From: Candidatus Marispirochaeta associata
GTDB taxonomy: Bacteria > Spirochaetota > Spirochaetia > JC444 > Marispirochaetaceae
Assembly (NCBI GenBank): GCA_001749745.1
Contig: JWTM01000541.1
Location: 212,225-276,224 of the forward strand
Direction of reading: 5' to 3'
DNA: 64,000 nucleotides
The position numbers and the translations under genes are program-made. The notes under the pieces are model-generated. The model made no database searches, was not told where the DNA came from, and saw nothing but the letters and a program-made list of their open reading frames with translations. The number at the start of each line of letters is the position of its first letter. Within the stretch, counting starts at the first letter, position 1. Below are positions 1 to 9,071 of the stretch, piece after piece.

Positions 1-120
1 CTCCAGGATCGAACGGACCTGCCGGGTTATGCTCTCCATCTCCCGGCGGCGCTCCTGTCGGCAGCCGCCTAGAGGAATGAGGAGGGCGATAAGCAGCAGG
101 AGCAGCGGAATTCGTTTCAT
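1..120 (-). CDS. Partial lipoprotein (N-terminal 40 residues, cut by window edge)
   Basis: Reading leftward from the ATG at 118-120, the first residues are MKRIPLLLLLIALLIPLGGC, a short basic n-region, a leucine-rich core and a lipobox ending LGGC. The protein is therefore expected to be lipidated at Cys20 and anchored in a membrane. The visible mature part is highly charged (RQERRREMESITRQVRS) and looks helical. The start codon overlaps the stop of the OmpA-type gene (ATGA), so the two are translationally coupled. The rest lies outside the window and the function cannot be told. Confidence 0.75.
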   Translation of the reverse strand, partial: MKRIPLLLLLIALLIPLGGCRQERRREMESITRQVRSILE

Positions 121-2618
121 CCATCCTCCTCGACCATCACGAACTCAACCCGACGGTTCTTCCAGCGGACTCGGCGGTCATCCACCGGCGCCAGGGGGAA
201 GCGGCCGCCGAAGGCCTCGGCCCTGATGCGGCTGCGATCGAAGCCGAGGTCTATCAAGGCCTGCATTACGGTATTCGCCCGCCGTTCGGTCAAGGGTTGC
301 AACACCTTCTCCTCTTCCTCCTCCCGGGGGCCGTCGAGCAGGACATTCAGGGCGTGCCCCTCCAGGATCAAGCGGTGTTCGGGAAACTCCTCGAAGGCGG
401 CGACAACCTTTGTGAGGCTCTCCATATTTCTTTTATGCATCGCTTCGCCGGCGCTGTCCAGTTCGTGCCGATAGGCGCCGAATATGATGTTCGGGATCAG
501 CAGATAGTATTTTCCATCCTTCCAGATTACCACCACCTCGACCCGACGATCCTGCTCGTTTACGCCCCGGTTCCCCAGACCGTCGATCACCGTAACCCGA
601 AAGGTGTAGTCGTCGCCCTCGTCGATCGGTTCATCCGCCTCGTTACGGCCGTTCCACCAGATATGATCCGACGGACGTCCTTCGCCCTCGTAGCTGCGGA
701 CGATCTCCCCCTCCTTGTCGAGGATATCCAGTATCCAGTAGTCGAGGCCGGATTCATCCTCGGCGGCGATGGTAATCGGGACGGTGCCGAAGATGCGGGT
801 CGTTCCCCGGTCGAAGGCCCCCTCGGCGACATCCAGGCGGATCCGCGGGGGTTCCGTGTCCAGCAGAAAGGGGCGGGAACTGAACTCCACCGGGGGCCGC
901 TTCTCGTACTCCAGGTGCAGCCGGGCGGTGTAGTTACCGTCCGGGGCGGTTCGATCCTGATTGAACTCCAGGCTGCCGTCCCAGAAGAGGGTATCCGGCA
1001 AGGGCGTCTCGCCTGCATAGGTGCGGACCTTGGTTCCGCCCTCGTTAAAGAAGTCGATTTGCCAGCCGGTCAGGACGTTCGCTACCTCGTGCACCAGTCC
1101 GACCGGGAGCATATCGTTCAAGCCGTCGTCGTTGGGGGAGAAGCCGGCGGGGATATGCATCTCGATTCCCACCGGTCGGCTGTCGACGATAATCGCATAG
1201 GGGGGATCCAGGTCGGCGCCGTTTCCGGCGGGATCCTGATAGCGGCCGCTCAGATAGTAGGTCCCGTCCGGGACCTGTCGTCCGCTCTGATCCGAACCGT
1301 CCCAGGTTACGGCGCCCGAGGTCCCGGTGGCTTCGAAGACCTTCAGGGCCTTGCCCTTCCCGTCGACGATCTCTCCCCGCCAGGAGATCGGCTCGTCGGA
1401 GCGCATGGTCATATCCTCCTGGTCGTTGTTGAAATCCATGTTCGGCGTGAACTTCTCTTCGTAGCTGATCTCCACCTCGGGGAATGTGGTATCGATCAGA
1501 CACTCGGCCTCTTGCTCCAGTACGATACCGTTTCGATAGCTGACGGTATAGCGGATATGATAGGCGCCTTCCGGGAGGGGAGCGCCGGTCGCATCGGTGC
1601 CCGCGAAGGTGAAGGGGAAGGGTTCCCGCTTGCGGCCGTGGAACTCCAGGCGATAATCGGAATCCACCCCCTCGACGACCCCGGTCCAGCCGGTAATCCT
1701 CTCGCGGTAGGTGAAGCGGGGTATGGCCAGTACGGCGTCCTGGTGGCCGTCTCCGTTGGGGGAGAAGTGGCGGTGATTGATGCTTACCTGCAGATCCGGC
1801 ATGGAGCGGTCGATCTCGATCCCCTCCAGGGTAAACTCCTCCGACCGGTTTCCCGCGGCATCGACCCCGGCTACTCGATAGAAGTAGCGCCCCTCCGGAA
1901 GAGGCTCCCCCTTTGCATTTGTTCCGTCCAGGTTGATCTCGCCGGGGACGGTTCCCTCCCAGCGGTATTCCCGGACCACATCCCGATTGCGGTCGAAGAG
2001 GTAGCCTGTCCAATCGGCGCGCTCTCCGGTCTGTCGGATCAGCAGGGACTCGCCGATTCCGTCTCCGTTGGGTGAGAAGAGAAGCTCTTCCGGGGTCTCG
2101 AAGCTGAGTTTCGGCGGGGGGGTATCGATGCTAAGGCTCTTCCCCTGCAGTGAAGAGAGAAGCTCTCCGTCCGCAGCGACCAGGTAGTAGAGCCGGTAAA
2201 GTCCGTCGGGTAATCGCGTACCGCCGGTGTCGGTGCCCGCCCACTGGATCTCCCGTACCAGGCTCTCCCCGGGCTCGGGAGCTCCGGTAAAGCTGCGGCG
2301 GTAGAGCTCCTCGTCGGCTTCATTGGCGATGATTATACCGTACTGCAGATTCCGGGGCGGTTCGCCCGCATCGCCCATGGATACCGTAAATCCGATAGCG
2401 ACGCTTTCGTTGCGGCCGTCTCCGTTCGGGGAGAGCAGTACCGCTTCCGGTTCGAGCGGCGTGATTTCAGGGATGATCCGATTTTGCTCAATCTCTACCG
2501 GGACGGGGGCCGCTTCCGCGGGAGCAGCGGATTCGTTCTGTCCGCCCGCATAGAGCAGAGCGCCAAGGGAGAGAGTTATCAGGAGCGGGAATAGGGTTTG
2601 CTTTTGTCGTCGATACAT
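117..2618 (-). CDS. Secreted OmpA-family protein with SPNGDG-type repeats
   Basis: 833 residues with an N-terminal signal peptide (core LFPLLITLSLGALLYAGG) but no lipobox cysteine. About five copies of a module begin with SPNGDG or a variant (LLSPNGDGRNES, LFSPNGDGIGES, HFSPNGDGHQDA, KFTPNMDFNNDQ, GFSPNDDGLND). Each is followed by beta-rich Ig/FlgD-like segments containing W-x-G-x(n)-G-x-x-x-[PE]-[DE]-G-x-Y. The Asp/Asn-rich loop resembles a calcium-binding turn seen in gliding-type C-terminal domains. The last ~110 residues are an OmpA-like peptidoglycan-binding domain (LILEGHALN, then LTERRANTVMQALIDLG and RRVEFVMVE). Likely role: a periplasmic or outer-membrane structural protein tethering the envelope to the wall. 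Domain assignment is firm; the precise role is inferred. Confidence 0.8.
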   Translation of the reverse strand: MYRRQKQTLFPLLITLSLGALLYAGGQNESAAPAEAAPVPVEIEQNRIIPEITPLEPEAVLLSPNGDGRNESVAIGFTVSMGDAGEPPRNLQYGIIIANEADEELYRRSFTGAPEPGESLVREIQWAGTDTGGTRLPDGLYRLYYLVAADGELLSSLQGKSLSIDTPPPKLSFETPEELLFSPNGDGIGESLLIRQTGERADWTGYLFDRNRDVVREYRWEGTVPGEINLDGTNAKGEPLPEGRYFYRVAGVDAAGNRSEEFTLEGIEIDRSMPDLQVSINHRHFSPNGDGHQDAVLAIPRFTYRERITGWTGVVEGVDSDYRLEFHGRKREPFPFTFAGTDATGAPLPEGAYHIRYTVSYRNGIVLEQEAECLIDTTFPEVEISYEEKFTPNMDFNNDQEDMTMRSDEPISWRGEIVDGKGKALKVFEATGTSGAVTWDGSDQSGRQVPDGTYYLSGRYQDPAGNGADLDPPYAIIVDSRPVGIEMHIPAGFSPNDDGLNDMLPVGLVHEVANVLTGWQIDFFNEGGTKVRTYAGETPLPDTLFWDGSLEFNQDRTAPDGNYTARLHLEYEKRPPVEFSSRPFLLDTEPPRIRLDVAEGAFDRGTTRIFGTVPITIAAEDESGLDYWILDILDKEGEIVRSYEGEGRPSDHIWWNGRNEADEPIDEGDDYTFRVTVIDGLGNRGVNEQDRRVEVVVIWKDGKYYLLIPNIIFGAYRHELDSAGEAMHKRNMESLTKVVAAFEEFPEHRLILEGHALNVLLDGPREEEEEKVLQPLTERRANTVMQALIDLGFDRSRIRAEAFGGRFPLAPVDDRRVRWKNRRVEFVMVEEDG

Positions 2619-2733
2619 TTTTCAGCCTCGCCGTTTTTGTACTTCGACCCGCAAGGGGAGAATCAGTCGAGGAATAGTGTATCAGATTTCTCCGATCCTG
2701 TGGATGGAGAGCTTATCTGTAGGGCTGGCTCTC

Positions 2734-4047
2734 TTAATCTATTGCGAATAAGCGGCGGAGATAGGGGTTGAGAAACTTGCCCTCCGGATCGAGCTCCTCC
2801 CGCAGGGAGCAGAACTCATCCCATTTCGGCCAGAGCGGTCGAAGCTCCGCCGCGGCGGCCTTGTAGCGTTTTCCCCAGTGGGGGCGTCCCTCGAATTCGA
2901 GAAAGCTCCGCTCCACCAGGTCGAAGGCCCGGTAGGTATCGGCCGTTTCCGGATGTCGGGTAACGCAACCGACGGTCACCGCCGGACGGTCGTAGGCGTA
3001 ACTGAGCCAGGTACGGTCGGCATTGAGGAAACGGACGTCCATCGGCAGGTGAGCCCAGGCGCGGTTCGCCTTGTCGTTCAACCGCTTCTTGAGGATGGGA
3101 AAGAACTCCTGGAAGCGTTCCTGGGCGACCGTCCACTCGGCCAGCTCCAGGGTGGAGTTACGCTTCTTGGTTACCGTCGCATCGTAAAGGCTGCCGTAGC
3201 GGTCGATTCGGGCGGAGAAGAAGAGCAGCCGGATAATGCGGTTGGCCCAGGGGGTGAATCCGGGATGCCGGGCGCTGGCCGCGTAGAGCCGGGCGGAAAC
3301 GTCCCGCCGGTAGCGATAGCGGGCGGGCTCTGTGTGCTTCAAGGGGCGGGGATCCTCATCCGTATAATCCCCGAGAATCACATAGCCGTAGCCGGTATGG
3401 GGCAGCCAGAGGATGCGTACGAAATCCCGTTCGGCCAGCCATTCGGGATAGCGGGCGAGCCACTCCTGATCTCGATAGGGTCTCTCCTCCAGCCTCAGCT
3501 TGCGTAGCGGGATGCATTGAAAGCTTACCTGGGAGATCGCCCCCAGCAGTCCCAGGGAACAGCGGAAGGCCTCCATCCGCGGATCGGATGCATCCAGCTC
3601 GAGGATCTCTCCGTCGGCGGTGATGATGCGCAGGGCGCACACGTAGTGCGACAAGAGTTCCCCGCAGGTCCCGTGAGTCCCGGTGGAGAGCGCCCCGCCG
3701 ACGGTGACCGTATCGATGTCGGGCAGCGCCGGCAAGGCCCAGCCGAGCTCCTCCGTCTTTTTCAGGAGATCCGCCAGGCTTATCCCGGCCTCTACCCGGA
3801 TTTGGAGTTTCACCCGATCGATATCGAGAATGGTGTTATAACTTCTGGTGTCGATTAAAGTGCTGGTCCCGGCGGCGATGTCGGAGCTGGACTGACCCTT
3901 GCCGAAGAGCCGCAGAGAGTTTGAGCGGCGTATTGTGTCCGCCAGCTGCTCCTCCCGCTCGGCAAGCGACAGTAGCTCGTAGGGGTGGCGGAGATTGCCG
4001 TTCCAGCTAATCCAGGTTTGATTTTCGGTATCGATACGCAGGCTCAT
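2734..4047 (-). CDS. FAD-binding sugar-1,4-lactone oxidase/dehydrogenase (ALO family)
   Basis: 437 residues of the VAO/PCMH flavoprotein fold. The N-terminal FAD domain (about residues 15-190) has the glycine-rich GALSTGTHGTCGE segment. The C-terminal D-arabinono-lactone oxidase domain carries the family HWxK motif (HWGKRY, about residue 393), followed by the usual DPEGKFLNPYLRRLF ending. The family oxidises aldonolactones such as L-gulono- or L-galactono-1,4-lactone at FAD; the substrate cannot be read from sequence. Its start overlaps the stop of the ThrH-like gene by 4 bases, so the pair is co-transcribed. A GAGAGC/GCTCTC inverted repeat lies just beyond its stop. Confidence 0.85.
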   Translation of the reverse strand: MSLRIDTENQTWISWNGNLRHPYELLSLAEREEQLADTIRRSNSLRLFGKGQSSSDIAAGTSTLIDTRSYNTILDIDRVKLQIRVEAGISLADLLKKTEELGWALPALPDIDTVTVGGALSTGTHGTCGELLSHYVCALRIITADGEILELDASDPRMEAFRCSLGLLGAISQVSFQCIPLRKLRLEERPYRDQEWLARYPEWLAERDFVRILWLPHTGYGYVILGDYTDEDPRPLKHTEPARYRYRRDVSARLYAASARHPGFTPWANRIIRLLFFSARIDRYGSLYDATVTKKRNSTLELAEWTVAQERFQEFFPILKKRLNDKANRAWAHLPMDVRFLNADRTWLSYAYDRPAVTVGCVTRHPETADTYRAFDLVERSFLEFEGRPHWGKRYKAAAAELRPLWPKWDEFCSLREELDPEGKFLNPYLRRLFAID

Positions 4048-4658
4048 ACGCAGACGGTGGTGAAGCTCCGCTCGATTTCACTCTTCAGCTGAGCGTAATC
4101 GGTGGCCAGGGGAAGCTCGGGATACTCGGCGATGATGTTCTCCGGCGGGCAGAAGAGCACTCCCGCATGGGCGCTTTGCAGCATGCTGATATCGTTGTAG
4201 GAGTCGCCGGCGGCGACGATCTGCATGTTGAGGGATATCAGGGCCTCCACTGCCTTGCGCTTCCCGTCCTGTTGGCGCAGACAGTAGCCGGAGATGCGTC
4301 CGTCTTTCTCGACCTCGAGGGTGTTGCAGAAGAGAGTCGGCCAGCCGAGCTGACGCATCAGCGGAGCGGCGAACTCCTGGAAGGTATCCGATAAGATTAT
4401 GACCTGATATTCACAACGGAGCTCGTCGAGAAAGGCCTTGGCCCCCTCGAGGGGCTGCATCCCGCCGATCACCTCTTGAATGGCCGGCAGTTTCAGTTGG
4501 TGCTGATCGAGAATGCCGAGACGCTTCCGCATCAGCACATCGTAGTCGGGAATGTCCCGGGTGGTAAGCCGCAGCTCTTCGATGCCGGTTTTTTCGGCAA
4601 CGTTGATCCAGATCTCCGGCACGAGTACTCCTTCCAGGTCGAGACATACGATGCGCAT
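4044..4658 (-). CDS. thrH: ThrH-like phosphoserine phosphatase / homoserine kinase
   Basis: 204 residues, the normal ThrH size. HAD motif I is present as CLDLEGVLVPE (DxE rather than DxD, typical of ThrH), motif II as IILSDTFQEF, motif III around QQDGKRKAV, and motif IV as AAGDSYNDISML. Pseudomonas ThrH dephosphorylates phosphoserine and can move the phosphate to homoserine. This protein is expected to act in the cytoplasm in serine/threonine synthesis. AAGGAG precedes the ATG by 5 bases. It is the first gene of the pair with the lactone oxidase; no functional link between the two is evident. Confidence 0.85.
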   Translation of the reverse strand: MRIVCLDLEGVLVPEIWINVAEKTGIEELRLTTRDIPDYDVLMRKRLGILDQHQLKLPAIQEVIGGMQPLEGAKAFLDELRCEYQVIILSDTFQEFAAPLMRQLGWPTLFCNTLEVEKDGRISGYCLRQQDGKRKAVEALISLNMQIVAAGDSYNDISMLQSAHAGVLFCPPENIIAEYPELPLATDYAQLKSEIERSFTTVCV

Positions 4659-4733
4659 TTGTGCTCCTTATCGTTCGGTGGCGTTACCTCTTCGTTGTAC
4701 CAATCGCTACTGATTAATTCAAGTCGGAGAGCT

Positions 4734-5951
4734 TCAGAAGAGATAACCGAGGCTGAGGGTGACGGAGTCGTTCTCGTCGTACTGACCGTAATACCCCTCG
4801 TCGCTGCCTTCGAACAACTCTGCTTCGAGGCTCAGAAAGATATCCTCCCTGAAGTGAATCGTGAGTTCCGGTCGAAGCGCCCAGTCCTGCCGCTCGAGGC
4901 CGTAGAAGGCGCCGATTTGAGGCAGTATGCGGCTCCGGTTCCATTCGTCCCGGATGCGGAGGATCAGGCGATTGCGATGTACGGGCTCGTTCCGCTGCAG
5001 GTCGTCCGGGTCGGCATCGATCTCGTCGGAGTAGAAGAGATAGCGACCGGTCTCCTGCAGGCTGAAAGAGGCCCGAGAGAAGGGGAGGGCATAGTCGAAT
5101 CCGCCCAGCCAGCGCAGCTCGCTGTTGCGAAGGTCGGGATCGTCCCCTTGAAAATCCTGGGTGGTGAAGTAGCCCAGTTCCGCCAGAAGCTTCGCCGGTC
5201 CCGCATAGAGCTTCGCTTCCAGGCCGATCATATTGACCGGATCGTAGCGCAACTCGGATTCGCTTTCATCGATGGTGGGATCCTTGTAAAAACCGAGGTA
5301 ATAGAGAGCGGCCAGATCAGCGGCGCCGAGGCTGCGGCTATAGCGGACAGCCAACTGGCTGTGCTGCAGATCGTCGGTCTCCTCTTCGTCGACCGGCAGG
5401 GAGAGTTCCCCGATTCTGCGGACGACTGTATCTTGCCAGCGGCTGGATTCGCTCCGGCCGTTCGGGATTAACACCGGAATATAGACCAGCTCCAAGCGCC
5501 CCTGATTAGCGACGGTCTCCAATAAGAGCATCGGTACGCCCCGGCGGCGATCCTCGTAGCTGGAGAGGGGGGAGCTCCGGCCGTTGGAAACGGTCAGCAC
5601 GTCTACCACATGCTCTTCCTCCCCGGCGCCCCATGATCGTTTCATCAATCCCGCATAGAGCCGGGTCTGCTCCCGGCCGAGTCTCAGATAAAGCTCTTCC
5701 AGGGCTCCTTCCGGGGACTCATCCTGAGCATCCTGGTAGATCTCGCCCCGTGCATACAGCCGGGCGCTGCGGCCGCCGGTTTCGTAGCGGATATCCAGCT
5801 CCGGAATGGAATCGATTGCGTCGGACGAGGGGTTATCCGGATCTATCGCGTAGCGGTTGAGCCAGCGAAATTCACCGCTCAATTCACTATTTTCTCCGTA
5901 GAGGGTTCCGAGTGTGAGGAAGAGACAGAGCAGTAGAGAAGATCTGGTCAT
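4734..5951 (-). CDS. Outer-membrane beta-barrel (porin-like) protein
   Basis: 405 residues with a signal peptide (MTRSSLLLCLFLTLGTLYG, cleaved before ENSELSG). The rest alternates polar and hydrophobic residues in short strands (SELSGEFRWLNRY, RSARLYARGEIY, QLAVRYSRSLGAADLAALYY). The C-terminus is SVTLSLGYLF, whose terminal aromatic residue suits recognition by the BAM machinery. No cysteine lipobox is seen. It stands alone between the ThrH-like pair and the divergent DsrE gene, with AGGGAG upstream of its ATG. A family cannot be named; a substrate channel is an inference. Confidence 0.65.
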   Translation of the reverse strand: MTRSSLLLCLFLTLGTLYGENSELSGEFRWLNRYAIDPDNPSSDAIDSIPELDIRYETGGRSARLYARGEIYQDAQDESPEGALEELYLRLGREQTRLYAGLMKRSWGAGEEEHVVDVLTVSNGRSSPLSSYEDRRRGVPMLLLETVANQGRLELVYIPVLIPNGRSESSRWQDTVVRRIGELSLPVDEEETDDLQHSQLAVRYSRSLGAADLAALYYLGFYKDPTIDESESELRYDPVNMIGLEAKLYAGPAKLLAELGYFTTQDFQGDDPDLRNSELRWLGGFDYALPFSRASFSLQETGRYLFYSDEIDADPDDLQRNEPVHRNRLILRIRDEWNRSRILPQIGAFYGLERQDWALRPELTIHFREDIFLSLEAELFEGSDEGYYGQYDENDSVTLSLGYLF

Positions 5952-6064
5952 CGGTGAGTCTCCCTGGCCGGCCCTCCCGGTGCCGGTTGTGATTAAATCC
6001 TGACTATTTTAGCACCTTGTTCCCCCCCGAAGGAAGGGCGTATGCTCATTCCGTGGAGGAGACC

Positions 6065-6415
6065 ATGAGTCAGAAATATGCGCTGTTTGCCTTTAACGGC
6101 GATCCCGTCTGTTTTGTACATGTGATGCTCAACGCCGCCGACCTGCGGGAGAAGGGGCATGAAGTGAAGGTTGTGCTCGAAGGGAGCGCCGTCACCGTCG
6201 CCCGGGAGCTGGAGAAACCGGATGCCCCCTTTGCCGGGATCTGGAAGGAGTTCAAGGCGTCGGGACTAATCGATGCAGTCTGCCGCGCCTGTTCGGCCAA
6301 GTTGGGGGTTACCGCCGAGGTGGAGGCCCTGGGCCTGCCGCTAACGGGAGAGATGAAGGGGCATCCCCCGATGAGCGCCTATATCGCCGAGGGATTTCAG
6401 ATTATCACCTTCTAA
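6065..6415 (+). CDS. DsrE/DsrF-like family protein
   Basis: 116 residues from the ATG at 6065, which follows GGAGGAG at the right distance; an in-frame TTG 16 codons upstream has no such site and is rejected. The sequence has the DsrE-fold layout: an N-terminal beta strand (YALFAFNGDPVCFVHVML), the DLREKGHEVKVVLEG element, and a C-terminal AEGFQIITF. Cysteines in DAVCRACSAKLG could serve in persulfide or thiol chemistry as in other DsrE proteins, but the family also contains members of unknown role. A bidirectional terminator follows. Confidence 0.75.
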   Translation: MSQKYALFAFNGDPVCFVHVMLNAADLREKGHEVKVVLEGSAVTVARELEKPDAPFAGIWKEFKASGLIDAVCRACSAKLGVTAEVEALGLPLTGEMKGHPPMSAYIAEGFQIITF

Positions 6416-6450
6416 AAAGACCGGCCCCTCTAAGGGGCCGGCCAGTCTTT
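6415..6450. terminator. Bidirectional intrinsic terminator between convergent genes
   Basis: A 9-bp stem CCGGCCCCT / AGGGGCCGG (6421-6429 with 6433-6441) with a 3-base loop. It is flanked by AAAAAGA on the left and TCTTT on the right, so it can stop transcription from both the DsrE gene and the convergent HEAT-repeat gene. Confidence 0.85.
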
Positions 6451-6453
6451 AAT

Positions 6454-9042
6454 CTAATCCAGGTTCTTCGCCTTGAGCCGCTCCAGCGCCCAGTGGGTAT
6501 ATTTCCGGACCCGCTTGTCGGGATCCTCCTCCAGATCGTGGAGGATATCGCTGCCTTCGGGGGTGTTCAGGTACTCCAAGGCCTTGGTTACCTCTACCCG
6601 GACCTCTTCGTCCGGATCCCGAGCGGCCAATACGATACCGCGGAAGGCGGCGCGGGTTCCGATCCTGGCCAAGAGAACCGCCGCTTCCCGGCGCAGCTTC
6701 GGATCCCGGTTGGCCATGCGCCGGATGATACTCTCCACCCAGCCGGTCGCTTCCAGGATTTCGTAGACCAGGGGCAGCAGGGAGGGGATATCCTCTTGCA
6801 GCAGATCGACCAGGGCGCTTTCGCCCCGCATTCGCATGCGCTTAAAAGCCTCGCTCATCGATTCTCGCACCTTCGGCTCGGCGTCCTTGAAGACCTCCAC
6901 CATGCGGGTCAGGCCCCGGGAATCGTGTTTAACGGCCAGGGCGCCGACCACCTCGTCGTGGAGCTCGCCGCTCATGTCCCGCAGCTTTTCGACCAGCACA
7001 TCGACGCTGCCGGCGGACTCGGAGAATCCGAGACCCGTAATGGCCGCTTTCTTGACCGTCTCCACCTCGTTCTCGTCGAAGAGCAATGCCCGAAGCGCAT
7101 CCAGGGTGCTCTCGCTGCCGTGGGACCCCAGGGCCCGGGCGACCTCGACGCGAACCCGCTCCACCGGATCCCGCAGCATATCGACGGTACTGTTCAGGGC
7201 CCGCTGTTCACTGAAGTCATGCAGGGCCCAGACCGAAGCGATCCGCACCTCGGGATCGGCATCTTTCAGGGATTTACGGATCGGCGCGACAAACTCCTTG
7301 ATCCCCGTGGCCGGCAGGGCCGCTATCAGCGAGGCGCGGACATGGGCGTCGTCATCCTCCATGATGACCTTAACCCTTTGATTGAAGAGGTCGCCGCTGT
7401 ACTCGGCCAGGATGGTGGTAAAGGTACGCGCCTCGTCCAGGGGCAGGATGGCCAGATTCTCGAGTACATGCTGCAGGCAGAAGGGCTTCTTCATCTGCGC
7501 CAGGAGCTTCAGCGCATCGATTCGAATCTGATGGGGATATGAGCCGCGTTCCGATTTGATTATTCTGATAATCTCGCCCATGTAGAAGTTGTCCGGCATC
7601 CTGAGCAGGGTCTCCCGGAGCAGATCCCGTTTCGGTACCGCGGGATCCTTCAGCATCCGCACCAAGAGCGGCGCTAAGAGGTTGTCGCTTCGTTCGGGAA
7701 TCATCGGCAGGATCCGTTCCAGGAAACTGCTTTCGTAGCGAAGATCCTCGAGCTCCCTCTGCAGGAGCCGGAATGCCTCGCAGGTTCCCTGGAGCTGAAT
7801 CGCCTTCAGGGTCTCGTCGTAGAGTTCCCGGTAATCGGCGTGGTTCTTCTCCTCCCGGGAGTAGGCGAAGACCGCCTTCGCGAGGGGTGTGATCTGATCC
7901 CGGGGACCGGTCTTCTGCAGCAGCCGGGCCGCCATCAGCAGGCTGGCGGGATTCTTGGCCGACGAAACGAGGCGCAGGAAGCCGCTGATGCCCACCTCGC
8001 AGGCCTTCTGCAGGAGCCGGAAGTTGCGGTCGAACTGCTGCCGATCACCCAGCTCCGCCTGCAGGAAGAGCCGGTCGAGGGTATCGACCTGATCGAGGAA
8101 GATGGTCGCGCTCAAGCGCAGTTCCTTGTTGTTGTGGTCCAGGAAGGCCAGGGCCAGATCCTCATCCTGGGCGAACTCGGGGTGCATCAGGTCGAGAACA
8201 TGAAAGGCCTCCACATCGTCCAGGTCCTTGAAGGAGAGTACCTTGCGGTCGCTGAAGTCCTGGTTGATGCGATCCTTGGCCGTTTTGCGTACCTCGAATA
8301 CGGGATCCTGGGTAAAAAGCTTCTTCAGCTCTCCGAAGAGGGCGTCTCCGTCTTCCGAGCGGATCTCCCGGGCGACGGTGCGGCGGACCAGGGCATGGGA
8401 ATCGTGCAGGCTGTCCCAGACGGCCCGCTGGGATCGCTCATCCTCGTGGTAGAGCAGGATCTTGACTGCAAAGTAGCGGGATGCCCACTCGGGGTCTCCG
8501 GTCATCTCCCGAATCTGGGGGATATATTCATCGAAGATCTCCAGCGCCCGGGCGCCGTCGAAATCCTCCCCCTTGCCGGAGAGGGCGATGCGCCGCATGG
8601 CCAGGAGGTCTCCGCTCTCCTTCAGCCAGCCGGTAAGATGATGGATCCGTTTCGGCTTCTCTAAAACCGCCAGGAAGACATAGAACAGTCCCCGCTCGGG
8701 CAGGAACTTCAATACCCGTTTGATATCCTTTACCCGCCGGCGGGTCTTGAGGAGTTCTATCCAGTCGTCGGCGATCGCCAGATTGACGAGGAGTTCATCC
8801 CCGAATTTCGCAGCCGCCGTCTCGATCATGCCGGAGTGGCGCAGAATCGCTTTGCGGCTGTAGCGCTCCAGAATCAGTTCCTTGGCCGCTTCACTGTCGG
8901 CGGCCGCTTTTTCCAGGCGCTTCCTAAAAACCGCCCGGGAGACAAGTATCCAAATCAGCGTGCCGAGAATACCGGCCAGCAGGATACCGTCCAGGATATA
9001 TACCCATACCGGGAGGGACCCCAAAATTTCCACGAGATTCAT
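6454..9042 (-). CDS. HEAT-repeat protein with N-terminal membrane anchor
   Basis: About 862 residues from the ATG at 9042; a GTG one codon earlier sits too close to GAGGAG. A single N-terminal membrane helix (VWVYILDGILLAGILGTLIWILV) is followed by a cytoplasmic region of tandem HEAT/PBS-lyase-like helical repeats. These are clearest in the second half: DADPEVRIASVWALHDF, DPVERVRVEVARALGSHG, DAEPKVRESMSEAFKRM, DPDEEVRVEVTKALEYL, DPDKRVRKYTHWALERL. Such solenoids scaffold protein-protein contacts; no catalytic motif is seen. The adenylate cyclase gene lies immediately upstream (29 bases), so the two may be one transcription unit. Function unknown. Confidence 0.8.
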   Translation of the reverse strand: MNLVEILGSLPVWVYILDGILLAGILGTLIWILVSRAVFRKRLEKAAADSEAAKELILERYSRKAILRHSGMIETAAAKFGDELLVNLAIADDWIELLKTRRRVKDIKRVLKFLPERGLFYVFLAVLEKPKRIHHLTGWLKESGDLLAMRRIALSGKGEDFDGARALEIFDEYIPQIREMTGDPEWASRYFAVKILLYHEDERSQRAVWDSLHDSHALVRRTVAREIRSEDGDALFGELKKLFTQDPVFEVRKTAKDRINQDFSDRKVLSFKDLDDVEAFHVLDLMHPEFAQDEDLALAFLDHNNKELRLSATIFLDQVDTLDRLFLQAELGDRQQFDRNFRLLQKACEVGISGFLRLVSSAKNPASLLMAARLLQKTGPRDQITPLAKAVFAYSREEKNHADYRELYDETLKAIQLQGTCEAFRLLQRELEDLRYESSFLERILPMIPERSDNLLAPLLVRMLKDPAVPKRDLLRETLLRMPDNFYMGEIIRIIKSERGSYPHQIRIDALKLLAQMKKPFCLQHVLENLAILPLDEARTFTTILAEYSGDLFNQRVKVIMEDDDAHVRASLIAALPATGIKEFVAPIRKSLKDADPEVRIASVWALHDFSEQRALNSTVDMLRDPVERVRVEVARALGSHGSESTLDALRALLFDENEVETVKKAAITGLGFSESAGSVDVLVEKLRDMSGELHDEVVGALAVKHDSRGLTRMVEVFKDAEPKVRESMSEAFKRMRMRGESALVDLLQEDIPSLLPLVYEILEATGWVESIIRRMANRDPKLRREAAVLLARIGTRAAFRGIVLAARDPDEEVRVEVTKALEYLNTPEGSDILHDLEEDPDKRVRKYTHWALERLKAKNLD

Positions 9043-9071
9043 CACAACTCCTCCTCTCTGCTATGCCGTTG

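Noticed and set aside
297..2075. 592-residue open frame on the plus strand opposite the OmpA-type gene
   Set aside because: It lacks a ribosome site, has no recognisable domain and mirrors a clear minus-strand gene; long antisense frames are common in GC-rich DNA.
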